Shown piece after piece: positions 1 to 9,226 of a stretch of 64,000 nucleotides of DNA. How positions within the stretch are numbered: the stretch's first letter is position 1; every line of letters starts with the position of its first letter. The stretch is from an uncultured bacterium (GTDB lineage: Bacteria; Cyanobacteriota; Vampirovibrionia; Obscuribacterales; Obscuribacteraceae): contig CAILLX010000163.1 of assembly GCA_903835185.1 (NCBI GenBank), positions 52,087 to 116,086 on the forward strand, written 5' to 3'. Made by a program: the position numbers and the translations under genes. A model generated the notes under the pieces. That model had not been told where the DNA came from. It made no database searches and saw only the letters and a list, made by a program, of their open reading frames with translations.

Positions 1-2
1 AG

Positions 3-398
3 CATTTTCAGGACCCTGCCGGTTATTACAAGGTGATTAATATTCACCCCTCCCTTTTGCCGTCATTTCCCGGGCGATCAGCTTATGAGGATGCGTTTGC
101 CTATGGTGTCAGAGTTTCCGGTGTTACTGTTCACCTGCTGGATGACCTTGTCGATCATGGACCAATCCTTGCTCAAGAGTCGTACCTGCGGCTGGAATCG
201 GATACGCTGGAGACTTTCCAGGCGCGCGGGCTTGCCATTGAGCATGTGCTTTATCCGGCAGTTTTGCAGTCGATCTCGCGACAAGGGATACGACTGCTCC
301 CCAAGACACGGCATATTGAGAAAGCAGAAGCTGTGGCCGCAGCCAGCGGCTCTTGCGAAACAGTGCGAATTCGGCGAGGTGCCAAAGAATGCCAGTGA
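3..398 (+). CDS. purN: Phosphoribosylglycinamide formyltransferase, C-terminal part (5' end outside window)
   Basis: Frame is open from base 3; INIHPSLLPSFPG and HLLDDLVDHGPILAQ motifs typical of PurN; followed by pur genes. Confidence 0.9.
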   Translation, partial: HFQDPAGYYKVINIHPSLLPSFPGRSAYEDAFAYGVRVSGVTVHLLDDLVDHGPILAQESYLRLESDTLETFQARGLAIEHVLYPAVLQSISRQGIRLLPKTRHIEKAEAVAAASGSCETVRIRRGAKECQ

Positions 399-417
399 GT
401 GATGAGGTAGTAAGCGT

Positions 418-3400
418 ATGACCAAAGCAACAACAGCTCAAAAGGCGGACAAACCGGCTGACATCGCCTGTAGCGAATCAGTGCTTTGCCTGGCTGTGGT
501 ACCGCTCCAGACACTATCTGAAGAGAGCAAGATAGTTTCGTTCCCAATCTATTGGGTGCATTGCAATGAAGCTGGACGTGATCTTGCAGGCGATCTACAA
601 CTGGTTGGCGCCTTGGAAGAGATTCTGACAGATCCGCTCTTGGAAAAGCTGTGGTGTGTGCCTGCTGGTGAGCAGAAGCCGTGGGCTCAGCAATGGGCAG
701 AGAAAGGATTCCGTTTCTGGGCAGAGCGACAGTTTTGCCCAGGAGTCACCGATAATCTTGCACATACTGTCGAGGAGGCTCTGGCACTGAAGAATATTGC
801 AGGTGGAATTAAGGTAGCATCAGGAACAGCTTTCTTGTTCAGATCCGACAGTGAGATGGCATCCAGGGCGGCAGTTGACAGGTACAGCCGGTATCGCTTC
901 TACCACCCGCTAAGCGATCATTTTGAGATTCACGATCTTTCTGGCAAGAAGGCTGCTCGGGAGACTTATCTCACCTTCCCTGCTGTGCATTTGCCGAAGC
1001 CAAAGCCGGCTCAGGTAATTTCGCTTGATTTGAGCGAAGAGTGTCTTGAAGAGCTCAGCCGCACACGGCTGCTGGCTTTAAATGGTGCTGAGATGGCGGC
1101 AATAAAGAAGTATTTTAAAAAGAAGGAGATCAAAAAGGCGAGAGCAGCCAGGAAGCTTCCTGAATGGCCAAACGACGTCGAACTGGAGATCATTGCTCAG
1201 ACATGGTCTGAGCATTGCAAACATAAGATCTTTAACGCCAAAATTGCACATACTGATCATAGCGGCAGTGGTAGCGACCGTCCTGTTGTAATTAAGAGTT
1301 TGTATAAGAGCTATATACAGGCTGCCACTACCGCGCTTGCAGATCAACGACCAGATCTGTTGTCTGTGTTTGAAGACAACTCAGGTGTTGTTCGTTGGGA
1401 TGACGAATCGGCAGTGTGCTTTAAAGTTGAGACGCACAACTCGCCCTCAGCGCTTGAACCATACGGTGGTGCTCTGACAGGCATTCTTGGCGTTAACCGA
1501 GATATTCTTGGTACTGGCCTTGGTGCTAAGCCCATCTTCAATACTGACGTTTTTTGCTTTGCCTTCCCAACAGAATCGCTACCGGAGCGGCCGAAGTTGC
1601 TGCCTGCCAAGACCATCCTGGATGGAGTGCGTAAAGGTGTTGAGGATGGTGGTAATAAGAGCGGTATTCCGACAGTCAACGGTGCCATCTACTTTCATCC
1701 TGGTTATCGGGCCAAACCGCTGGTCTTTTGCGGCACTGGCGGATTGATGCCACTTTCTGTGGGCGGAATGTCGGCAATTGCTAAACATACTGCTGTCGGA
1801 GATACAATTGTTATGGCCGGCGGGCGTGTTGGTGTAGATGGAGTGCATGGGGCTACCTTCTCTTCCGAGGCGCTTCACGAAGGATCTCCAGTATCGGCTG
1901 TTCAGATAGGCGATCCATTTACACAGAAGCGGCTTTCCGACTTTATTATCGAGGCTCGAGACCAGGGGCTGATAACTGGCATCACCGACAACGGTGCAGG
2001 CGGATTGTCATCCTCGGTTGGTGAAATGGCTCGATTGACAGGTGGTGCTGTGATTGAGCTTGACGAAGTTCCGCTCAAGTATCCTGGCCTTACCGATTGG
2101 GAGATAGTTGTATCCGAGTCGCAAGAGCGTATGACTTGCTCGACGAGGAGGTTTGAGGAGCTGCAGAAGCTTGCCTGCAAGCATAGAGTTGAAGTTAGCG
2201 CTATTGGTACCTTTAACGAGAGCGGTTTTTTTGAGGTTACTCGTGCAGGCAAACCGGTGGCATTATTAGACCTTGTTTTCTTGCATGATGGACTACCTGA
2301 GATGAATCTTGAGTCTGAGTGGAGTCCTCTTCACATTGAATCAGAGATTGGACCGTCTCCACGCGAGCTGTCTCAATCGCTTATCTCCTTGCTTTCGCAC
2401 CCAAACATATCCAGTCGGGAGGCTGTCATCAGACAGTATGATCATGAGGTGCAGGGCACAAGCGTAGTCAAGCCGCTCATGGGCCCGCAACAGCAGGCTC
2501 CGTGCGATGCGGCCGTGCAAAAGCCACATTATGACAAGGATGCGGCTCTAGTGGTGTCATGTGGGTTGGCTCCGGCATTGAGCAAGTTTGACACTTATCT
2601 GATGGCTGTTTCGGCGGTAGATGAGGCGGTGCGCAATGCAGTTTGTGTTGGTGCCGATCCAGCGACACTGGCTATTCTAGATAATTTCTGCTGGCCCGAC
2701 CCGGTAGCAGGAGCGCGTAATCCTGATGGCAAGTACAAGCTAGGTCAGCTTGTACGGGCTTGCCAAGGCTTGTTTGATGCTGCGATCGCCTATGCAACGC
2801 CTATAATCTCGGGCAAAGACAGCATGAAGAATGATTTTGATGATGGTGTACTGCGTTTGTCGATACCGCCGACACTGCTGGTCTCTGCACTGGGCAAGAT
2901 ATCTCATTGCGAGAACGCTGTAACGATGGAGTTTAAGTCGGCAGGCGACCTTATCTATCTTGTGACTGCTGGGACTATTGGGCTTGCAGGTAGCCAGTAT
3001 GAGGAGATTCAAGGGTGGTCTTCGGGCTGGCTGCCAACAACTGACATCAAGAGGGCAGCCTGGCTGTATCGCACACTCCACAGTGCTATGGTGAGCGGTT
3101 GGGTACGCTCCTGCCATGATCTCTCTGAAGGAGGGCTTGGTGTGGCGCTGGCTGAATGTGTGATTGGCAGTAAACTTGGTGCTCGCATCGACTCAGATAG
3201 AGTGCTGTCAACATTCAATGACATTCCTGGAGATGTTGCTGAGCGATTCGGCTTGAACAAACGCCTTGATATAGCTTTGTTTGCTGAAGGACCCTCACGA
3301 ATGTTGGTGTCGATTGATCCTCAACACCAGCGCAGATGGGAGACCCTGTGGGGCGGTGTCGGCTGCTTCCGCCTTGGAGCCGTTGAGCAGTTGAGCCGGC

Positions 3401-3504
3401 TGAGGATTTTGTCAGCAGTTGGAAAGCCGCATCTCGATATGACAGCAGAGGGTCTTTCTTTTGCCTGGAAGTCAGCTTTGCCGTTCGGAGAGGAAAATAA
3501 CTAA
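418..3504 (+). CDS. purL: Phosphoribosylformylglycinamidine synthase large subunit (1028 aa, no glutaminase domain)
   Basis: WSEHCKHKIF, KVETHNSPSALEPYGGA and GGNKSGIPTVNG motifs; TAATG overlap with purQ. Confidence 0.93.
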   Translation: MTKATTAQKADKPADIACSESVLCLAVVPLQTLSEESKIVSFPIYWVHCNEAGRDLAGDLQLVGALEEILTDPLLEKLWCVPAGEQKPWAQQWAEKGFRFWAERQFCPGVTDNLAHTVEEALALKNIAGGIKVASGTAFLFRSDSEMASRAAVDRYSRYRFYHPLSDHFEIHDLSGKKAARETYLTFPAVHLPKPKPAQVISLDLSEECLEELSRTRLLALNGAEMAAIKKYFKKKEIKKARAARKLPEWPNDVELEIIAQTWSEHCKHKIFNAKIAHTDHSGSGSDRPVVIKSLYKSYIQAATTALADQRPDLLSVFEDNSGVVRWDDESAVCFKVETHNSPSALEPYGGALTGILGVNRDILGTGLGAKPIFNTDVFCFAFPTESLPERPKLLPAKTILDGVRKGVEDGGNKSGIPTVNGAIYFHPGYRAKPLVFCGTGGLMPLSVGGMSAIAKHTAVGDTIVMAGGRVGVDGVHGATFSSEALHEGSPVSAVQIGDPFTQKRLSDFIIEARDQGLITGITDNGAGGLSSSVGEMARLTGGAVIELDEVPLKYPGLTDWEIVVSESQERMTCSTRRFEELQKLACKHRVEVSAIGTFNESGFFEVTRAGKPVALLDLVFLHDGLPEMNLESEWSPLHIESEIGPSPRELSQSLISLLSHPNISSREAVIRQYDHEVQGTSVVKPLMGPQQQAPCDAAVQKPHYDKDAALVVSCGLAPALSKFDTYLMAVSAVDEAVRNAVCVGADPATLAILDNFCWPDPVAGARNPDGKYKLGQLVRACQGLFDAAIAYATPIISGKDSMKNDFDDGVLRLSIPPTLLVSALGKISHCENAVTMEFKSAGDLIYLVTAGTIGLAGSQYEEIQGWSSGWLPTTDIKRAAWLYRTLHSAMVSGWVRSCHDLSEGGLGVALAECVIGSKLGARIDSDRVLSTFNDIPGDVAERFGLNKRLDIALFAEGPSRMLVSIDPQHQRRWETLWGGVGCFRLGAVEQLSRLRILSAVGKPHLDMTAEGLSFAWKSALPFGEENN

Positions 3505-4298
3505 TGAGCCAACCAAAAGCGTTGATTATTTGTGGAGATGGAATTAATTGCGATGCTGAGACAGCATGGGCGCTTAACTTGGCTGGATTCGATGCGGAGC
3601 GTGTGCATGTAAGCGACCTTTTGCAACGTCCTGCGTTGTTGGACAGCGTCAAAATGCTTACTTTACCGGGCGGTTTCTCCTTCGGTGATGAAATTGCATC
3701 TGGTAAGGTGCTGGCTTTGAAGATTAAGGACCATATGAGCGACCTTCTCCACCAGTTTGTCGAGAACGGGAATCTTGTGCTCGGCATCTGCAATGGGTTC
3801 CAGGTTCTGGTGCAGATCGGCTTCTTGCCGCTGTCAGACAGAGACGCACCACGAGTGGTGACGCTCACCAAAAATGGAGGTGGCAAGTTTGTCAATCGCT
3901 GGGTAGATCTTGTTGTCGACAGCAGTGTCCCCTGTCATTTCTTCGATTCGCTTGAGGTGTTGCAGCTACCTGTGCGTCACGGTGAAGGGCGGCTTGTGGT
4001 TGCAGGCGAGATGCCGCTTGCAGTAGATACTGTCAAGCAGCATGCTCCCTTGCGTTATAAGGAGGACTTTAACGGCAGTTTTGACAGAATTGCAGCACTG
4101 TCAAATTCCACCGGTACAGTTCTGGGTTTGATGCCGCATCCAGAAGCTTTTGTGCGATGGACTCAGCATCCCAACTGGCATCGCACTTTGCCAGAGGTCG
4201 ATAAGACCAGGCGCAAGACCAAAGTGGTTGTCGAGACAGAGCCACATGGTCTGGTCATTTTGCGTAATGCTGCCAGGATGTTGGGTGCTCAGACATGA
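3504..4298 (+). CDS. purQ: Phosphoribosylformylglycinamidine synthase glutaminase subunit
   Basis: DGINCDAETAWAL, LPGGFSFGDE, GICNGFQ and MPHPE motifs. Confidence 0.93.
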   Translation: MSQPKALIICGDGINCDAETAWALNLAGFDAERVHVSDLLQRPALLDSVKMLTLPGGFSFGDEIASGKVLALKIKDHMSDLLHQFVENGNLVLGICNGFQVLVQIGFLPLSDRDAPRVVTLTKNGGGKFVNRWVDLVVDSSVPCHFFDSLEVLQLPVRHGEGRLVVAGEMPLAVDTVKQHAPLRYKEDFNGSFDRIAALSNSTGTVLGLMPHPEAFVRWTQHPNWHRTLPEVDKTRRKTKVVVETEPHGLVILRNAARMLGAQT

Positions 4299-5293
4299 CA
4301 GATAGTGATTACACTTATGCAGCAGCTGGAGTCAATATTCACAGGGCTGAATCTTTTGTTGAGCGATTGAAGTCTTCTTCTCGGCGAGCAGGGCATACAC
4401 AGCTCTGGCCAGGTGCTGGTGGGTATGCTGCAGTTTATCCGGTCACTGAGAACCAGGGTATTGCTCTTACAACAGATGGTGTTGGTACCAAGCTTTTAAT
4501 AGCTTGCCAATTGAAGCAGTACGATACTATTGGGATAGACCTGGTGGCAATGTGTGCCAACGACCTCATCTGTGTTGGTGCCAGACCAACGTTGTTTCTT
4601 GACTATTATGCTGTCGGCTCTCTGGAAGAGACGCAGGCTGACGCGTTAATTGCCGGGATTGTGTTCGGCTGCGATCTCTCAGGCATGATTTTAGCCGGGG
4701 GCGAGACAGCTGAAATGCCTGATTTGTACGACAGTTCGCACTTTGACATTGCCGGGTTTGCTGTCGGTGATGTGTCCAGGCAGCGACTGCTCACTGGCGA
4801 CCAGATTAGACCAGGGCAAAAACTGGTCGGGGTAGCCTCCAGCGGCATTCATTCTAATGGTCTGTCTCTAGCACGCAAGATCTTGCAAAGTGATGAGCGG
4901 CATATGAAGCAGTTGCTCACTCCAACAAGCATTTATGTTAAGCCGGTTAATGAGCTGTTGGAGGTGCAGAGTGAGCAGGTGACCGGGATTTCTCATATAA
5001 CAGGCGGGGGCTGGCGCAACATTCTGAGACTCAACAAGCAAGTCGGGTATCATATTGATAATCCGCTGACGGTCTGCCCGATTTTTTCCGAGCTTGGCAA
5101 GTTCGTGTCGCAGGACGAGATGTACAAAACATTCAATATGGGAATGGGTTTATGTCTGGTAGTGCGACAAGACACCAGGGTGGTTATTGAGGCGTTTGCC
5201 TCTGCTGGTTTTAAGGCATCCGAGATTGGTTTTGTGACTGATAAGACAGGACAGATAACAATTGCAGGTTCACAGGTTGTTCTTCATAATTAA
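4295..5293 (+). CDS. purM: Phosphoribosylformylglycinamidine cyclo-ligase
   Basis: TTDGVGTKLLIA, GGETAEMPDLY and SSGIHSNGLSLAR motifs; ATGA overlap with purQ. Confidence 0.93.
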   Translation: MTDSDYTYAAAGVNIHRAESFVERLKSSSRRAGHTQLWPGAGGYAAVYPVTENQGIALTTDGVGTKLLIACQLKQYDTIGIDLVAMCANDLICVGARPTLFLDYYAVGSLEETQADALIAGIVFGCDLSGMILAGGETAEMPDLYDSSHFDIAGFAVGDVSRQRLLTGDQIRPGQKLVGVASSGIHSNGLSLARKILQSDERHMKQLLTPTSIYVKPVNELLEVQSEQVTGISHITGGGWRNILRLNKQVGYHIDNPLTVCPIFSELGKFVSQDEMYKTFNMGMGLCLVVRQDTRVVIEAFASAGFKASEIGFVTDKTGQITIAGSQVVLHN

Positions 5294-5326
5294 TGGCATC
5301 CCAAATATTTGAGGAAGTTTGAGCAC

Positions 5327-6895
5327 ATGCTGACAATTCTAGTAAGCGTCTCCGACAAGACCGGTTTGGATAAGTTCCTCAAGCGACTGGAGCGGTTTGA
5401 CACGCTGAAACTAATAGCTACCAGGAGTACCAGTAAGTTTCTTGAAGAACATGGTTTTGCCTGCACCACAGTGGAGGAGCTAACAAAGTTTCCTGAGATA
5501 CTTTCTGGTCGTGTGAAGACATTGCATCCCAAGGTATTAGGTGGCATTCTCTCCCGCCCGTCAGTCGAAGATAGGAATGTCTTGTCGCAGATGGATATTC
5601 CTGAGATTGATATGGTTGTAGTCAATCTTTATCCTTTTGAAGCGAAGCTCAAGGAAGGTTTGAGCGAACCGGAGATGGTCGAACATATTGATGTTGGCGG
5701 CGTTACTCTGCTGCGAGCTGCTGCCAAGAATTTCCAACGAGTAGCTGTCGTTTGCCATCCGGATGAGTATGATCTGGTGATTGAGAATATGGATGCCAAC
5801 GGCGGGCAGATGACTGTAGCAGCCAGAAAGATGCTGGCATATAATGCCTTTCAAAAGAGTTCCGGGTATGATCAGCAGATTGCCTCTTATTTTGCCAGAC
5901 AGGTTGCTGCTGGAGAACTTGATCTGGAGATTCCTGAACTAATAGATATTCGTCTCAGTCAGCACGAAGCGCTTAGGTATGGTGAAAATCCGCATCAGGC
6001 TGCCGGTTGGTATCAAGATGATGCTGGACGTTTCCCTGATTTTAAGTCGTTCCCACCATTTGAACAGCTTCAGGGTAAAGAGATCTCAGCTAACAATATT
6101 ACAGATGTCTATGCTCTGGTGAGAATCCTGCGTGAGCTGACCGGTCCGGCTGCTTGCATAATTAAGCATAACAACCCTTGTGGTGTGGCATTAGGTAGAA
6201 CTCTTGCCGAGGCTTTCGAAAAAGCGCATGCTTGTGATCCGCTCTCTGCATTTGGTGGCATATACGGAGTTACCGGCAGAATAGATGGTGCACTGGCAAA
6301 ACGCATCATTGAGGGGTTTGTTGAAGTAGTTGTTGCTCCTGGATTTGAGCCAGAAGCGCTTGATGCTTTTAGGCGACGAAAAAATCTCAGGGTACTGCGC
6401 ATTGAGCCCGCAGTGCTGCATCCTTCGCATTTCGGAGCATGGAAGGTCAAAGACCTCCAGGAGTTCGGCTGGATTGTCGAGAAGGAGACGGAGCCGCCGG
6501 TTACACCGCTACAGTTTAAATGTATAGTGGGTACTCCACCAGGACCAGATCTGTTGCCTGATATTGGATTTGCCTGGTCGGTAGTGAAGCATCTTACGTC
6601 TAATGCTATCTTCATAGCCAGGCACGGCTCATCCATCGGATTTGGCATGGGGCAGACCAGTCGCATAGCTGCAGTCAAACATGCTCTGGCTCAGGCAGGG
6701 GATAAGGCAGCTGGAGCTATTATGGCTTCCGATGCGTTCTTCCCGGCGGTTGATAATATTGAAGCTGCTGCAAAAGCAGGGATAAGTCTCATTATTCAAC
6801 CGGGCGGCAGCGTGAAAGATGAAGACGTAATTGCAGAATGTGCTAAGGCAGGCATCACAATGCTCTTCACAGGGCAGCGTGGCTTCAGACATTAA
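5327..6895 (+). CDS. purH: Bifunctional AICAR formyltransferase/IMP cyclohydrolase
   Basis: SVSDKTGLDKF, GRVKTLHPKVLGG, KHNNPCG and SDAFFPAVDNIEAAA motifs; start at 5327 chosen from the GAGGAAG ribosome-binding site. Confidence 0.93.
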   Translation: MLTILVSVSDKTGLDKFLKRLERFDTLKLIATRSTSKFLEEHGFACTTVEELTKFPEILSGRVKTLHPKVLGGILSRPSVEDRNVLSQMDIPEIDMVVVNLYPFEAKLKEGLSEPEMVEHIDVGGVTLLRAAAKNFQRVAVVCHPDEYDLVIENMDANGGQMTVAARKMLAYNAFQKSSGYDQQIASYFARQVAAGELDLEIPELIDIRLSQHEALRYGENPHQAAGWYQDDAGRFPDFKSFPPFEQLQGKEISANNITDVYALVRILRELTGPAACIIKHNNPCGVALGRTLAEAFEKAHACDPLSAFGGIYGVTGRIDGALAKRIIEGFVEVVVAPGFEPEALDAFRRRKNLRVLRIEPAVLHPSHFGAWKVKDLQEFGWIVEKETEPPVTPLQFKCIVGTPPGPDLLPDIGFAWSVVKHLTSNAIFIARHGSSIGFGMGQTSRIAAVKHALAQAGDKAAGAIMASDAFFPAVDNIEAAAKAGISLIIQPGGSVKDEDVIAECAKAGITMLFTGQRGFRH

Positions 6896-6939
6896 GGTGC
6901 AATGGTAGTCTGCATACAAGATTGACTGCCTGCCAGACC

Positions 6940-7043
6940 CAATACCGTTTAGATAAGCGGTCTACAACTTGAAGAGGGGCGGCTCGCGAGCCGCCCAGTG
7001 GGCGCGTTCCGACGCGCACCTACGTCTTAACTGAACGGTATTG
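6940..7043. repeat. MITE/REP-like element copy 1: inverted ends CAATACCGTTTAG ... CTGAACGGTATTG around two GC-rich hairpins
   Basis: 13-bp inverted ends with one mismatch; perfect 20-bp palindrome GGGCGGCTCGCGAGCCGCCC (6977-6996); GCGCGT-TCCG-ACGCGC hairpin (7002-7017). Confidence 0.8.
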
Positions 7044-7171
7044 TTGCTAGATCACAGGCAGCACAGCATTTGGCGCATGGGAAACAGGCTCTTGCTTGGC
7101 AGATCCTGCGAAGTTTAGATGTTATACTCTGCGGCATTGGCTAGCCAGTTTTTCGGCAGGAGGACAGCAGC

Positions 7172-8419
7172 ATGATGGCAAGGGTAAACACTTCAGGATC
7201 CTTTATGCGAACCGTATCATCAGTCTTTGCAGCGTTGTTGTTGCTGTCAGCTGTCCCATGCTGTGCAGCTATTCAGACAGACGGGAATGCTCTGGTTCCA
7301 GGGTGTAACCAGTTCGGCGTGAAGTTGTTACAGCTGATCGACAAGTCCTCCGCCGGCAAGAATATCTTAATCTCCAGCTATAGCATCTCTGAAGCAATGA
7401 ATATGACTGCATCTGGTGCCTCTGGCGCCAGCACTCGCGAAATTTATGACGTCATTGACGGGAGCAAACTTTCGGCTGAAGCGATTAGTTCTGCAGCAAA
7501 GCAGCTCAGAGATTCATTGCGTGAGTCAACGGACGCTGATCCTAAGGTTAAGATTACAATCGCCAATTCTCTCTGGGTAAGTCAGCAGGTTGTGCTGAAG
7601 AAGAGCTTTATCGACGAATGTAAATCAATGTATGACGCAATGGTTCGCAATGTCGATTTTGGCACAGCTGCTGCAGTGGACGCTATTAACAACTGGGTTA
7701 AGCAAGCAACAATTGGCAAGATTAGCAAGTTGGTCAGTCGCAGCAATGTGGATAGCTCCACTGTTGCTGTACTCGTCAATGCAATCTATTTTAAGGGGCT
7801 CTGGTCAAAACCGTTCAAGAGTCAGCTCACAACTGATCAGGAGTTCCACAGGACGAACAATGACACCAAAATGGTCAAAATGATGAATGACACCAGGAAG
7901 TTTTTGTACGCTTCCAGTGGAGATGCTGAGATGATTGCTCTTCCTTACGGGCAGGGGCGTATGCGTATGCTTGTAGTCCTGCCTGCCAAAAACCTGACTG
8001 CCAGTGCCTTCTTGTCCAGCCTGAACACTGATAAGCTCATGAATATGAGACGCTCTCTCAATTCTCGTCAGGTCAATCTCCTTCTGCCCAAGTTTAAATT
8101 GGAGTTTGGTGTTTACTCGCTGCCTCCTGCTTTGAAGATGATGGGCATTAAGGGAATCTTTCGGGGCGGGGAGTTCCAGAAAATGAGTTCAGCTGGAGCC
8201 ACGTTCCAAGTTACAGACGTTCTTCATAAGGCAATCATGGAAGTTGATGAAGAAGGGACGGTGGCTGCAGCTGCAACAGCTGTTTTAATTTCCAGACACG
8301 CAGTGCAGTTTGAACAACCGCTCGAAATGCGTGTCGATCATCCATTCCTAGTATTCATTGAAGACACCAAATCTGGGATGTTGCTATTCTCGGGGCTTGT
8401 TAGAGATCCTCAATTTTGA
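7172..8419 (+). CDS. Secreted serpin-family protease inhibitor
   Basis: Signal-peptide-like N-terminus; hinge EVDEEGTVAAAATAV; serpin signature DHPFLVFIEDTKSGMLLFSGLVRDP. Confidence 0.92.
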   Translation: MMARVNTSGSFMRTVSSVFAALLLLSAVPCCAAIQTDGNALVPGCNQFGVKLLQLIDKSSAGKNILISSYSISEAMNMTASGASGASTREIYDVIDGSKLSAEAISSAAKQLRDSLRESTDADPKVKITIANSLWVSQQVVLKKSFIDECKSMYDAMVRNVDFGTAAAVDAINNWVKQATIGKISKLVSRSNVDSSTVAVLVNAIYFKGLWSKPFKSQLTTDQEFHRTNNDTKMVKMMNDTRKFLYASSGDAEMIALPYGQGRMRMLVVLPAKNLTASAFLSSLNTDKLMNMRRSLNSRQVNLLLPKFKLEFGVYSLPPALKMMGIKGIFRGGEFQKMSSAGATFQVTDVLHKAIMEVDEEGTVAAAATAVLISRHAVQFEQPLEMRVDHPFLVFIEDTKSGMLLFSGLVRDPQF

Positions 8420-8475
8420 AAGTGTATAAGCTCAATGTTTGACTATGCAATCAGCAGGAGGGACTTTCTGATCTG

Positions 8476-9225
8476 TTATGGGCTGTAATCACCAGGTTCG
8501 GAAGAACGATTATTGACTCTGGTGTCAGGAAGCGAAAGATGATTGAGAGCCACATCGACGAAGACAAGTGATGACGGATCTCTCTGCACTACATAAGTTG
8601 CGCTGTGCTGTTTGTTGCTGCCAGGCTCTGTTCTGTTTGAATCTGAGCCGACCGAGATTCCGTCTGGTACTCTGGTCAGCCCTTTGCTTAAGGAGATGCT
8701 CTGGCGCGAGGACAATATCTCTTCAACATTTATTGCCGTGCGAGAGAGGATAAAGACCAGATGCTCAATGCCTGGATTATTGTCGAAGCGAATGAGCCCG
8801 TTGCCGGGAAGAACATACTCTTGACCGGCATGGAGCAAATTGTTCTGTGGTGATGCTGGCGATGGGAATAGACGGGCTTGTTTGCCGGTTGTACCTTCAG
8901 CTAAGGCGATATAGGCATAGCCGGTGAAGCTGGTTTTGATATGTATAGCAATACCGTCACCGCTATAAAAAGAATCGTCAGCCGAACAAAGGATGGGGGT
9001 TTGTCCGGCGCGGTGCAATTCAATTGTGTAAGACAGACCGTTGCTTAACACTGCGGACGGTTTGTGTAGCTGCTCGACAAAGAGATCTTTGGCATTTTCA
9101 TTTGCCGGAGCAACTGGCTGCTGCGCGAGCGCACTATGAGCAGTAACAATAACGGTGAGGAAAACAGCCAGGCACAGGTTGACAAGGCAACGTTTTCGAC
9201 CGGATTGCGTAAACTGGTTAGCCAT
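8476..9225 (-). CDS. DUF4384-like exported protein
   Basis: Signal peptide after MANQFTQSGRKRCLVN; GDGIAIHIKTSFTGYAYIALAEGTTGKQARLFPS...YVLPG pattern of DUF4384; translationally adjacent to the caspase gene. Confidence 0.65.
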   Translation of the reverse strand: MANQFTQSGRKRCLVNLCLAVFLTVIVTAHSALAQQPVAPANENAKDLFVEQLHKPSAVLSNGLSYTIELHRAGQTPILCSADDSFYSGDGIAIHIKTSFTGYAYIALAEGTTGKQARLFPSPASPQNNLLHAGQEYVLPGNGLIRFDNNPGIEHLVFILSRTAINVEEILSSRQSISLSKGLTRVPDGISVGSDSNRTEPGSNKQHSATYVVQRDPSSLVFVDVALNHLSLPDTRVNNRSSEPGDYSP

Positions 9226-9226
9226 A

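Noticed and set aside
3215-3895. 226-aa minus-strand ORF spanning purL/purQ
   Set aside because: Antisense to two well-supported pur genes; composition is explained by the opposite-strand coding frame
6109-6678. 189-aa minus-strand ORF inside purH
   Set aside because: Entirely antisense to purH, with no recognisable motif
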